A DNA stretch of 56,875 nt, taken from positions 1 through 56,875 of the forward strand of contig DAOUMV010000023.1 of assembly GCA_034408935.1 (NCBI GenBank), read 5' to 3'. Each line of letters begins with the position of its first letter. Position 1 is the first letter of the stretch. Of this stretch, positions 16,909 through 24,424 are shown piece by piece. The position numbers and the translations under genes were made by a program. The stretch comes from DAOUMF01 sp034408935. Its GTDB lineage: Bacteria > Chloroflexota > Dehalococcoidia > SM23-28-2 > RBG-16-64-32. Under the pieces are notes generated by a model. The model made no database searches and was not told where the DNA came from. It was given only the letters and a program-made list of their open reading frames with translations.

Positions 16909-18075
16909 ATGAAGGGGATCCCTGAACCCATCACGTCGCCGCCCGATAGAGAGGAGCTGGGCGTCCGCCTAGGCAGCGTACGGGGTCTCATGCGGGAGCA
17001 GGGCCTCGACTACTACGTCTCGTTCGATCCGGTAAACATCTACTATCTAACCAACTTCGCGAACGTCGTCCACGAGCGCCCGTTCATCCTCGTGATCCCG
17101 ACGGAGGGCACACCGACGATGGTGGCCCCTGCCCTGGAGCTGAGACACGTTGAGGCGAGGACTCGCTGCGAGCTGGAGTTTGTGGCCTATTACGAGTTCC
17201 CGGCGCCGCACGGCAAGAACTGGTGGGACCACTATCGTCCCCTCATCCCAGACGATGCGCAGGTGGGGATCGAATCCGCCATGCCGGTCGGGATTGCCGA
17301 GAAGACGCCCGGAACCAAGGTGACGACGGACATCATCGAAGAGGTACGAATCGTCAAGTCCGACTATGAGATAGGTCGGAACGTTCACGCCTGCCAGGTC
17401 GTCAGCTTGGGCCACGAGAAGCTGCTAGAGATCTGCCGTCCCGGGGTGCCGGAACTGATCATATACAGCCAGGTCTCACAGACTATGATGGGCAAGATCA
17501 TCTCCGATATCCCCGACGCCAATATGATCGTGTCGAGGGCCGTGGGAGCGGTATGGCCGCCAGCCCTATCCCACGACCCGCATCTCATCCCCACTGCGTC
17601 TACCCTGATGGAGGAGGGCGGCCCCCACGTTTCGATCGTGTTTGCCCAGGTGGACGGCTACGGCGTGGAGCTGGAGAGGACCTTCTTCCTCGGTGTGGTT
17701 CCGGAGAAGGCGAAGGCTCCCTTCGAGGTCATGCTCGAGGCCCGAGCCCTGGCATACGATCTCGCGAGGCCGGGAGCCATCATGAGCGAGATCGACAAGA
17801 CGGTGCGGAAGGTCATCGTCGATGGGGGGTATGGCGATCGGATCCTCCACAGGACGGGCCACGGTTTCGGAATCACGGGGCACGAGGCTCCATTCCTTGC
17901 CGAAGGCTACGATAGGGAGCTTGCCCCCGGCATGCTGATCAGCATCGAGCCTGGAATCTACATACCCGGCCTCGGTGGATTTCGGCACTCCGACACCGTC
18001 TTGGTCACGGACGATGGATGCGTCCGCTTGACGCAGGCCCCGGAGCGGCTCGAGGAGCTGACTCTGTCCGTGTAG
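16909..18075 (+). CDS. M24 (creatinase/Xaa-Pro aminopeptidase-like) protein with altered metal site
   Basis: 388 residues with the two-domain M24 layout: an N-terminal creatinase-type domain (GLDYYVSFDPVNIYYLTNFANVVHERPF) and a pita-bread domain from about 160. The histidine segment RTGHGFGITGHEAPF and SIEPGIYIPGLGGF are present, but three of the five metal ligands of aminopeptidases look replaced: the first Asp (VSIVFAQVDGY instead of ID-G-A), the second Asp (VELERT instead of SDxTRT) and the last Glu (RHSDTVLV instead of RxEDTVLV). The metal-free members of the family (creatinase, ectoine hydrolase) are therefore closer functional models than a peptidase. It stands alone downstream of the DinB region. 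Confidence 0.85.
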   Translation: MKGIPEPITSPPDREELGVRLGSVRGLMREQGLDYYVSFDPVNIYYLTNFANVVHERPFILVIPTEGTPTMVAPALELRHVEARTRCELEFVAYYEFPAPHGKNWWDHYRPLIPDDAQVGIESAMPVGIAEKTPGTKVTTDIIEEVRIVKSDYEIGRNVHACQVVSLGHEKLLEICRPGVPELIIYSQVSQTMMGKIISDIPDANMIVSRAVGAVWPPALSHDPHLIPTASTLMEEGGPHVSIVFAQVDGYGVELERTFFLGVVPEKAKAPFEVMLEARALAYDLARPGAIMSEIDKTVRKVIVDGGYGDRILHRTGHGFGITGHEAPFLAEGYDRELAPGMLISIEPGIYIPGLGGFRHSDTVLVTDDGCVRLTQAPERLEELTLSV

Positions 18076-18160
18076 GGGCCCCCGGCTGGGGCCGGACCCG
18101 CCCGATCCGCCTGCTTTCAGGCGCGAAGCGCGTCCTCAACCGGCTGCGAGAGTGCCGCGG

Positions 18161-19378
18161 CTAGCCTTTGGCCTCCTCGTCCAGAAGCTGCACCATGCGC
18201 CGGCTGAACAGCCAGGCGCGCTCGACCGACCGTAGGTCGACGTTCTCCGGTGTATCGGTCGGCCAGTGGTACATCGGAAGGCGTTCGCCCTCACTAGCGC
18301 AGGCGATAGTGATCGCCGTAAGGCCGCGGCGAATTGGGATCAGGGCATCGGTGCCAAGACGGCTCAGGCCGCTCCGCACATCCTGGAACTCCGGCTCCCT
18401 CGCCACGCGCGCGGCCAGCGCGACAGCTTCCGGGTGATAGGGGTAGAACTTGAGGAAGCCTTCACCCGTCCGGTACTCCGGGTCGCCGAAGCCGAGCTCC
18501 TCGAAGTTCAGGAAGAAGGGCCGGCGCCCCGCGAGCTCTCCCTGGTGTCGATCCAGAAAGGCCATCATGCCCCCCATGATGCCCTCCTCACACCCGTTGG
18601 AGAGGAACCATACCTCCAGGTTCGTTGGCCTCTCGCGGGAGAGATCACGGGCCAGCCCGAGGACGGCTGCTACCCCTGACGCGTTGTCGTTGGCGCCCGG
18701 GCTGACGGGACTGCGACCGATGTTGGCCATGAGTGCCGCCGTCAACGCGTTCAGGGCGACGCCCAGGCGCAGGGCTGGCCGGGCCGCAAAGTCGGCCAGT
18801 CCTGTGGATCGCAGCCAGGCTGCCGCCGTCACCAGCAGCATGGCTGCGAAGGGCAGCTTGAGAATGGCGGGAGTAGGGCCCCCTTCCCCGGAGATTCGCG
18901 CTATCAGGCGCGGGATGGCCGGGTGGAACACCAGCCCGGAGTGCGCGGCGTCGTGGTGGGCTGAGATGACCAGCACGCGCTCGGCCGAGGGGTTGGGCAA
19001 CCGAACCAGCACGTTGTAGGACCGGCGCGCGGGGAATCGGCTTCGCAGCCAGTGAAAGCCGCAGGTGAGGTCGCCCCAGAAGGAGGCAGCCAGGAGCGCG
19101 CTCGCCGCCGCGGCCGACCGGGCCAACCGCCGCGAGAGAAGAGCCGCCACGCCCGACGCCGCGACGAGAGCCGCGTGGGAGCCCCACACGTTCCAGTAGT
19201 CCGGATAGAAGTCGAATCCCTCCAGTTCCGGTTCAAGGTCCATCTCGCGGAAACGCGAGGCCACCCACTCGGCGGCCTGGTGCTCGCCGTCGGAGGCGGA
19301 GGGCCGCTCGAACCGGCAGAGGCCGGCAATATCCGCGCCCAATCGCGCCTGAAGCTCGGTATCAGGGGAAGACTGCAT
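18161..19378 (-). CDS. M28-family zinc peptidase, membrane-associated
   Basis: 405 residues with the M28 aminopeptidase ligands in order: VLVISAHHDAAHSG (His/Asp), GANDNASGVAAVLGLARDL (bridging Asp), NGCEEGIMGG (catalytic Glu pair), GTDALIPIRRG (Asp) and MYHWPTDTPENVDLR (His). Two hydrophobic stretches are inserted (about residues 68-105 and 190-225), one before the His/Asp strand and one between ligands, so the enzyme is probably membrane-bound. GGAGGGAG precedes the ATG. It lies downstream of, and on the same strand as, the TIGR04076 gene (31-base gap), so the two may be co-transcribed. Confidence 0.88.
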   Translation of the reverse strand: MQSSPDTELQARLGADIAGLCRFERPSASDGEHQAAEWVASRFREMDLEPELEGFDFYPDYWNVWGSHAALVAASGVAALLSRRLARSAAAASALLAASFWGDLTCGFHWLRSRFPARRSYNVLVRLPNPSAERVLVISAHHDAAHSGLVFHPAIPRLIARISGEGGPTPAILKLPFAAMLLVTAAAWLRSTGLADFAARPALRLGVALNALTAALMANIGRSPVSPGANDNASGVAAVLGLARDLSRERPTNLEVWFLSNGCEEGIMGGMMAFLDRHQGELAGRRPFFLNFEELGFGDPEYRTGEGFLKFYPYHPEAVALAARVAREPEFQDVRSGLSRLGTDALIPIRRGLTAITIACASEGERLPMYHWPTDTPENVDLRSVERAWLFSRRMVQLLDEEAKG

Positions 19379-19408
19379 GCGACACTCCCTCCGCGAAAGT
19401 ACAGATGC

Positions 19409-19699
19409 CTAGCGGGCGACCCGCCTGAGTTCGATCTTCACTGCGTTCATTCGATCCATGCACTCCAGACCCACGCTGTCGGCGCCACCCCAGGCCTCGG
19501 GGAAGCCGCCGCCGAACTGGAGCATCATTATGTAGGGGAAGATGTCGTGGTAGAAGAAGCCGCAGAGGCCGGCGGTATTGTGCCCGCTCAGCTCGAAGGT
19601 ATCGCCCACCTTGTGCTCCCAGTTGCAGGTTCCCTTCACCGCCTTCACGGTGCCCACCACTCGATGGCCTATCTGGAACTCAGGGCACTGCTCTGACAT
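19409..19699 (-). CDS. TIGR04076-family small protein
   Basis: 96 residues matching my memory of the TIGR04076 pattern: VVGTVKAVKGTCNWEHKVGDTFELSG, the central CGFFYHDIFPYIMMLQFGG and the late LECMDRMNAVKIELRR. Function is unknown for the family; the Cys residues and small beta fold have led to suggestions of redox or metal roles. Strong RBS GGGAGGGAG ahead of the ATG at 19699. First gene of a probable two-gene unit with the M28 peptidase. Confidence 0.85.
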   Translation of the reverse strand: MSEQCPEFQIGHRVVGTVKAVKGTCNWEHKVGDTFELSGHNTAGLCGFFYHDIFPYIMMLQFGGGFPEAWGGADSVGLECMDRMNAVKIELRRVAR

Positions 19700-19866
19700 G
19701 GCTTCTCCCTCCCTGGGTCAAATGTGATGCGCAGCCAGACTACCGGCAGGCCTGCCCCGGTGTCAACAACGAGGGATCGGTGATGGCCGTTGCTCCACGG
19801 GCTCGATGACACGGCGCGGCTGTGCGAAGTGCCAGTCGTGTGAAGCGTGGGAGGCGCTGACGGGCC

Positions 19867-19895
19867 TTGACACGGGGCGGGTGTTGAAGTATATT
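19867..19895 (+). promoter_or_regulatory. Consensus promoter of the arsR-like gene
   Basis: TTGACA at 19867-19872, exactly 17 bases, then TATATT at 19890-19895. Transcription would begin around 19902-19903, leaving about six bases before the ATG at 19909, so the mRNA is nearly leaderless. The A/T-rich stretch ACTTATATGTT just downstream is where an ArsR-type repressor would be expected to bind. Confidence 0.75.
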
Positions 19896-19908
19896 ACCAT
19901 AGACTTAT

Positions 19909-20334
19909 ATGTTACCTCCCAATGAGGTCGGGAAACTAGCGAGGGTCTTCAAGGCGTTCTCCGACGAGACGCGTCTGCGGCTGGTGAAGACGCTGACGGA
20001 CCTGAAAGCCGAGGAGGCGCTGTGCGTGAACGCCTTGGCTGCCAGGCTGGGCGTGTCTCAGCCGGCCGTCTCCCAACATTTGGCCGTGCTGCGAGCGGCA
20101 GACCTGGTGATCAGCGATCGGCGGGGATACCACGTGCACTACCGGCTGAGCCCGGAGGGGCTCGCGGCATATCGGGCTCAGGCCTTCACTGTGCTGGGAG
20201 AGGAGTTCATGGCGTCGCCCGCCGAGCAGACGTCGGCCGCACGACGCGGCAGCCATCGCCGAGCCCGCCGAGGCGACCGCAAGCATGACGAGAGAAGGGT
20301 ACCGAGGCGCGCTGGTGATCGCCGCCCATCTTGA
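19909..20334 (+). CDS. ArsR/SmtB-family transcriptional regulator
   Basis: Winged-helix repressor. The N-terminal 95 residues are typical: VFKAFSDETRLRLVKTL, then the HTH CVNALAARLGVSQPAVSQHLAVLRAADLV and the wing DRRGYHVHYRLSPEG. An isolated Cys (EALCVNALA) is at the usual ELCVCEL-like place, but the full ELCVCD metal motif is not seen, so metal sensing is uncertain. It starts almost at the predicted transcription start. The final 30 residues are Arg-rich and unlike the family; another frame across 20285-20365 gives more natural protein, so a frameshift near 20235-20285 is possible. The Cys/His-rich gene 45 bases downstream is probably in the same operon. Confidence 0.88.
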   Translation: MLPPNEVGKLARVFKAFSDETRLRLVKTLTDLKAEEALCVNALAARLGVSQPAVSQHLAVLRAADLVISDRRGYHVHYRLSPEGLAAYRAQAFTVLGEEFMASPAEQTSAARRGSHRRARRGDRKHDERRVPRRAGDRRPS

Positions 20335-20379
20335 CCTCGACGATACCAGCGACGAGACATCCTGAAGGAGGTGCGAGAC

Positions 20380-20670
20380 ATGTGTGAAGGTCATCACGGC
20401 GGGGGAGGCCCCCAATCGTGCTGCTGCGGGGGCCACTCGCAGTATGGCTGCGGCTGTGGAGGTCACGGGCGACATGGCTGGGGAGGAGGCTGGGAGTGCT
20501 GCTGCGGGGGCCACTCGCAGCATGACTGCGGCTGCGGGCATGCGTTCCGCTTCCACCGCTGGTTCTCGACCAGCGAGGAAGAGGCAACGGCGCTCGAGCA
20601 GTACCTGAAGGATTTGGAGGCCGAGGCCAAGGGTGTCCAGGAGCGCCTTGCGCAGCTGAGAGGGAGCTGA
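20380..20670 (+). CDS. Cys/His/Gly-rich metal-binding-like protein with C-terminal coiled coil
   Basis: 96 residues from ATG 20380 (AAGGAGG at 20364-20370; a GTG at 20371 is a less likely start). The first 55 residues contain two similar blocks (CCCGGHSQYGCGCGGH and CCCGGHSQHDCGCGH) rich in Cys, His and Gly, which look made to bind metal ions. The rest (about 60-96, TSEEEATALEQYLKDLEAEAKGVQERLAQLRGS) is a helical coiled-coil tail of the kind in small ArsR-linked proteins of anaerobes. No enzyme motif. Metal buffering or cofactor-related binding is inferred from composition and from the upstream ArsR gene. Confidence 0.75.
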   Translation: MCEGHHGGGGPQSCCCGGHSQYGCGCGGHGRHGWGGGWECCCGGHSQHDCGCGHAFRFHRWFSTSEEEATALEQYLKDLEAEAKGVQERLAQLRGS

Positions 20671-20700
20671 TTTCGCCAGGCACTACGTCAACCAGGCATC

Positions 20701-20834
20701 TTACGGCAGAGGCTCCGGCATGGGCACGCCGACCTCCTCCGCCAGGCGGCCCAGAAGCATCACTATCGAGGGGTGGAGGGGGATGCCGTTGGCCAGCCGC
20801 TCGTCGCGGATCTCGAACTCCCGCTGACCGGCGT
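20701..20834 (-). pseudogene. 3' remnant of an Ldh-type dehydrogenase gene
   Basis: The minus strand reads AGQREFEIRDERLANGIPL, HPSIVMLLGRLAEEVG and PEPLP then TAA, nearly the same as the last 40 residues of the intact dehydrogenase at 23318-24391. There is no upstream part: the frame runs directly into the membrane-protein gene ending at 20835. It is a direct-repeat partner of 23318-23451. Confidence 0.85.
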
Positions 20835-21392
20835 TCAGTTAGGCCTGGGACGCGGCAAGGGGGCGGCGAGGATGCGGAACACTGTCAGATAGAAGATGGC
20901 CAGGCCTGCCACGAAGTACGCTACCTTCGTCCACCCCTCGCTGGAGTCGGTCCCGGCGTACACACCATGCAGGAGCGCCAGCACGAACGCCCCAAACATG
21001 GTGTAGTGCACCGCCCGCCACGCCCTGCGGCCCAGGGGCCTCTTCACGATGTAGAAGCTGCCGACTCCGACGACCGCCGCGTACATCGCCAAGACACCCA
21101 TGGCCACAGGCAGGGGACGATATGAGGAAGTCCCGGGGATCAGCAGGTCAACAGGCGTGAAGTCCGTCCACGGGTCAGGGATGAGCACGGCCAGGTGGAG
21201 CGCGATGAATGCCAGCGCCAGGAGCGAGACGGACTTGTGCACCTCGAAAACCCACGAGCGATTCAAGAGCCCGTCGCCGAGGCGGGACGTCACCGCGAGG
21301 CCGAGCCCCGTGGCCAGTGTCAGCAACCCGAACGCCACCACGCCTGAGGCTCGCGCCATGTACCAATAGAAATGGACGTCCAAGTCCATCAC
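20835..21392 (-). CDS. Ferric-reductase-like transmembrane (haem b) protein
   Basis: 185 residues with about six TM helices and the ferric-reductase-like/MsrQ pattern: FYWYMARASGVVAFGLLTLATGLGL at the start, then FEVHKSVSLLALAFIALHLAVLI and RAWRAVHYTMFGAFVLALLHGVYAGTDS. The four His (HK, LH, HY, LHG) on two helices are the expected ligands of two b haems. It probably moves electrons across the membrane. It overlaps the preceding small gene by four bases (ATGA at 21389-21392), so the two are translationally coupled, and it is last in the apbE cluster. Confidence 0.88.
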   Translation of the reverse strand: MMDLDVHFYWYMARASGVVAFGLLTLATGLGLAVTSRLGDGLLNRSWVFEVHKSVSLLALAFIALHLAVLIPDPWTDFTPVDLLIPGTSSYRPLPVAMGVLAMYAAVVGVGSFYIVKRPLGRRAWRAVHYTMFGAFVLALLHGVYAGTDSSEGWTKVAYFVAGLAIFYLTVFRILAAPLPRPRPN

Positions 21393-21613
21393 GTGCCCCG
21401 GGTGGTGGCCACAGGCCCTGAGGCCTCTTGGCCCGGCGGTACCGGCGCTGTTCCACCCTGAGAGTCTACGACGCTGCCGGACCCGGGAGCAGTGGCGTCC
21501 GTCTGGGTGTCAGGCTCTTGATACCGAGCGCCGATGAATGCCGTCAGGCCAGCGAAGGCCAGGAAGCTCCCGCAGGCAAGGATCAGCCTCGTCTCCCAAT
21601 GCTTACCTGCCAA
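21389..21613 (-). CDS. Small membrane protein coupled to the ferric-reductase-like gene
   Basis: 74 residues: one N-terminal TM (LILACGSFLAFAGLTAFIGARY, about 9-30) and an exported, Gly/Ser/Thr/Pro-rich tail. Unrecognised. Stop and next start overlap (ATGA), implying a shared role with the haem protein. Confidence 0.7.
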   Translation of the reverse strand: MAGKHWETRLILACGSFLAFAGLTAFIGARYQEPDTQTDATAPGSGSVVDSQGGTAPVPPGQEASGPVATTRGT

Positions 21614-21630
21614 GACGATATCCCTTCCCC

Positions 21631-21945
21631 CTAGTCGTGATCAGCCTCGTGGCCTTCGCGTTCCTCGTGCCCCTCGCGTTCCTCGTGTTCCTCGTGCTCG
21701 TCGTCCTCGTCAGATTCCCACGAATCAGGCTCGCCGCTCTCACTCGGCGCTGGAGAAGCGCCCTCGGAATCGCTGGGCGCCGACCCCTGTTCCGCTGTCA
21801 CGACCTCTCCAGTCACAGGGGTCGTCTCCGCACCAGAAGTGTCAGCCTGGTCGGACTGAAAGGCACCACCGCCAATAGCCAGGAGCGCAAACCCCACGAC
21901 CACCGTGACCGCAAGCGCGACAACCAAAGCCACCCGTTTCGCCAT
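21631..21945 (-). CDS. Small membrane protein with acidic/His-rich exported tail
   Basis: 104 residues: one TM (ALVVALAVTVVVGFALLAIGGG, about 5-27), an exported segment containing DTSGAETT, a Ser/Glu/Pro-rich stretch and an end made mostly of Glu, Asp and His (DEHEEHEEREGHEEREGHEADHD). The tail looks suited to metal binding. DTSGAETT resembles but does not exactly match the SGAT-type site that ApbE flavinylates, and apbE is the next gene upstream; that link is inference. Its start is 16 bases past the apbE stop. Confidence 0.7.
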   Translation of the reverse strand: MAKRVALVVALAVTVVVGFALLAIGGGAFQSDQADTSGAETTPVTGEVVTAEQGSAPSDSEGASPAPSESGEPDSWESDEDDEHEEHEEREGHEEREGHEADHD

Positions 21946-21961
21946 GCCGTTCCTCCTTCGG

Positions 21962-22939
21962 CTACCTCCTCGTCATCGGTGTTTCCAGTCGTGCCCAATC
22001 GGGCGACCTCAGCAGGCCGCCACGGTCTGTGATCAGCAGAGCGGCGAGGGATCGCTCCGCGAGCCAGCGCAAGCCGTCCTCGCTGCCGAGGATGAGGGCT
22101 GTCTTCGCGTATACGTCGGCTGCCGCGGCCGTCGACGCGACGACGGTGACTTGAGCGAGATCGGTCGCCGCCGGATCGCCCGTGCGGGGATCGATTATGT
22201 GATGCAGCCACCGGCCGTCCCTCTTCCAGCGGCGGCGCATGGTGGTCGATGTCGCGACGGCCGCATCCACCAGTCGCAGCCAGCAGACATGCCCGTCCGG
22301 CGAGAACGGATCGGCGACGGCGATGAGCCAGCCCGGGCCGCCGTCACTGCCGACGCCCCGCGCGGCCATGTCGCCGCCCACGTCGATGAGGAAGTCGGCG
22401 CTTGGCGCCACGACGTTCGCCGCTCGATCGATTGCGAAGCCCTTGGCGATCCCTCCGAGGTCCAAGCGGAGCCCGGGCGGACGGCGAACCTTCAGGCGAC
22501 GCCGGTCCAATTCGAGGTCACCCACCGATGCGCTCCTGGGTGTGGGCGGACGGCGATCCTGGCCGCCAGACCTCGGCACCAGCTCGAAGGAACGGTCGTA
22601 GCCGGCCGCCTCCAGGCCGGGCAGAATGGCGGGATCGAACACTCCGTGGGACGCCTCGTGAAACGCCAAACACAGGCTCAGCAGATCGAACATCTCGAGC
22701 GATACGTGGGCCTCGAGCGCTGCGGAGTTGTTGAGGCGCGTCAGTTCGCTCGAGGGCCGAAAGCGACTGAGCCGCTCCTCCACGGCATGGAACACCTGCT
22801 CGGCCTCGGCCAGCAACTGCGACTGCTGCCAGTCCTTGGCCAATAGCAGGACATCGGTGTTCATGGCGGAGAACTGCCGGCGCCCAACAAGAGCGGGTCT
22901 GCTTAGCGTTTGGACCATCGCCGGATCAAGACTCCTCAC
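21962..22939 (-). CDS. apbE: ApbE-type FAD:protein FMN transferase
   Basis: Attaches FMN covalently to Thr/Ser of exported electron-transfer proteins using FAD and Mg2+. The 325-residue product has the ApbE pattern: FSAMNTDVLLLA, ERLSRFRPSSELTRLNNS, DLGGIAKGFAIDRAA, FLIDVGGDMAARG, the HHIIDPRTGDPA active-site loop and VTVVASTAAAADVYAKTALILG. No signal peptide or lipobox is evident, which is unusual for enzymes working outside the membrane. Leads a four-gene same-strand cluster with two small TM proteins and a ferric-reductase-like protein, which are plausible substrate and partners. Confidence 0.92.
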   Translation of the reverse strand: MRSLDPAMVQTLSRPALVGRRQFSAMNTDVLLLAKDWQQSQLLAEAEQVFHAVEERLSRFRPSSELTRLNNSAALEAHVSLEMFDLLSLCLAFHEASHGVFDPAILPGLEAAGYDRSFELVPRSGGQDRRPPTPRSASVGDLELDRRRLKVRRPPGLRLDLGGIAKGFAIDRAANVVAPSADFLIDVGGDMAARGVGSDGGPGWLIAVADPFSPDGHVCWLRLVDAAVATSTTMRRRWKRDGRWLHHIIDPRTGDPAATDLAQVTVVASTAAAADVYAKTALILGSEDGLRWLAERSLAALLITDRGGLLRSPDWARLETPMTRR

Positions 22940-23317
22940 TGTCCGTCATCGGCACCACAACCACAGCCCGCTGGTCCAGCGATCCTCTGAGGCGACTGCG
23001 ATGCCGGTGCGGCCCGACATACGATTACTCATCCTGCGTGTCTACCTCGGGGCCTCGGGATTCCGCCATCATTATACCTTCGCTCCGAATCTCAAATCAC
23101 AGAATCAAGTGTGGGGCACCGGCATTAAGCCGACATTGGAGAAGGATTAAGCTCCTCTAATGTAGTGCCCCAGCCCGCAGGCCATGGCGATAGCCACCGG
23201 GAAGATTGGGCCGCGCCGGGCTCACCCATCGGCAGTCCGCGGTCCGAGGCGGCCACTCGAAATCGACGTTCGCACAAGGGTGCACCGCCGTCGGGCCCTG
23301 CCGCACGGACGGGGACC
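22940..23317. other. Intergenic with a long inverted repeat, no gene seen
   Basis: About 380 bases between apbE and the dehydrogenase 3' end. The only structure I see is the inverted repeat at 23113-23171. It should hold the apbE promoter. Confidence 0.5.
23113..23171. repeat. 59-bp interrupted inverted repeat
   Basis: GGGGCAC (23113-23119) pairs with GTGCCCC (23165-23171), and CATTA (23123-23127) with TAATG (23158-23162); an inner GGAG/CTCC can close the top. It could be a miniature transposon end pair or an RNA hairpin. No T-run flanks it. Confidence 0.5.
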
Positions 23318-24391
23318 CTACGGTAGAGGCTCCAGCGGGGGCAGTCCGACTTCCTCCGCCAGGCGGTTCAGAAGGGTGACTATCGAGGGGTGCAGGGGGA
23401 TGCCGTTGGCGATGCGGTCGTCGCGGATCTCGAACTCCCGCTGGCCAGCGATCAGCACCCGCTCGGCGCCTCCCACGGTGGGCGCGTTGCGGAACGCCTC
23501 CAGCATCTCGTCCATCGCAGCCTTGAACTCGTCCGCGGGGCGGAAGCCGTCCACCCGCACCGCGCCGAAGAAGTGGCCAACCTCGTGCTTGATGTACTCG
23601 ATCGCGAAGCTGGGTCCGACGCCGGGAAGAATGCCGGTGAGGATATCGACCACCATCGCCAGGTCGTAGCCTTTATAGGAGGAGGCCTCCGGCGTCGAGC
23701 CGAGGGGCAGCAGCCAGCCGCCGCTCATCACGCGGGTGATATCGTCCGAGAGGTTGCCCTCTTCGTCCGCTCCCCAGATATTCGGAACGGGCTTGTTCTC
23801 CCTTCTGGCGATCTCGTACTTGCCGAGGGCGGCGGCGCTGGTCGCCATGTCCAGCAGGAAGGGATAGCCGCTGCGCGTGGGCACCGCCACGGCGATGGGG
23901 TTGGTACCTAGCATGCGGCCCTTGCCGAAGGTAGGCGCCATGAAGGGAGGGCTGTTGGTGAGCGACAGCCCGATCATGTCGTGGGGGATGGCCATGAGGG
24001 CGTAGTAGCCGGCGATCCCGAAGTGCCGGCTCCTCGTCGCCGCCACCATGCCCGTGCCGCACTCTTTCGCCTTCTCGATAGCGATGGTCATCGCCCGGTG
24101 GCCGACGACGGGGCCGAGGCCCTCGTCACCGTCCAGCAGCGCCGTGGAGGGGGTCTCGTGGACGACGCGGATGTCGGGGTGGGTCTTCACCACTTTCTGC
24201 TTGAATCCCAGGATGTAGCTGGGATGAACCGCCAGGCGACCAACGCCGTGGGATTCGATGCCCATGAGGTCGGCCTCCACCAGGACCTTCGCCGTGATGC
24301 GGGCATCCTCGGGCGGCACGTCCATTCGCTCGAACGCCTGGGCTACGAAATCGCTCAGGCTGGCGTGCGAGAACCGCTGCTCTTCGGTCAC
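23318..24391 (-). CDS. Malate/L-lactate dehydrogenase family (Ldh2) oxidoreductase
   Basis: NAD(P)-dependent 2-hydroxyacid dehydrogenase of the Ldh2/YlbC/ureidoglycolate-type family, cytoplasmic. The 357-residue product shows the family segments VEADLMGIESHGVGRL, YALMAIPHDMIGLSLTNSPPFMAPTFG, LGTNPIAVAVPTRSGYPFLLDMATSAAALGK, YKGYDLAMVVDILTGILPG and AGQREFEIRDDR. The start is GTG 24391 with AAAGGAGG upstream. It follows the HpaI-type aldolase by 33 bases, suggesting an operon that handles a 2-oxo or 2-hydroxy acid. Its last 130 bases are repeated at 20701-20834. Confidence 0.92.
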   Translation of the reverse strand: MTEEQRFSHASLSDFVAQAFERMDVPPEDARITAKVLVEADLMGIESHGVGRLAVHPSYILGFKQKVVKTHPDIRVVHETPSTALLDGDEGLGPVVGHRAMTIAIEKAKECGTGMVAATRSRHFGIAGYYALMAIPHDMIGLSLTNSPPFMAPTFGKGRMLGTNPIAVAVPTRSGYPFLLDMATSAAALGKYEIARRENKPVPNIWGADEEGNLSDDITRVMSGGWLLPLGSTPEASSYKGYDLAMVVDILTGILPGVGPSFAIEYIKHEVGHFFGAVRVDGFRPADEFKAAMDEMLEAFRNAPTVGGAERVLIAGQREFEIRDDRIANGIPLHPSIVTLLNRLAEEVGLPPLEPLP

Positions 24392-24424
24392 GATGATCCT
24401 CCTTTGGCCTCCGCGGGTGCCCGG

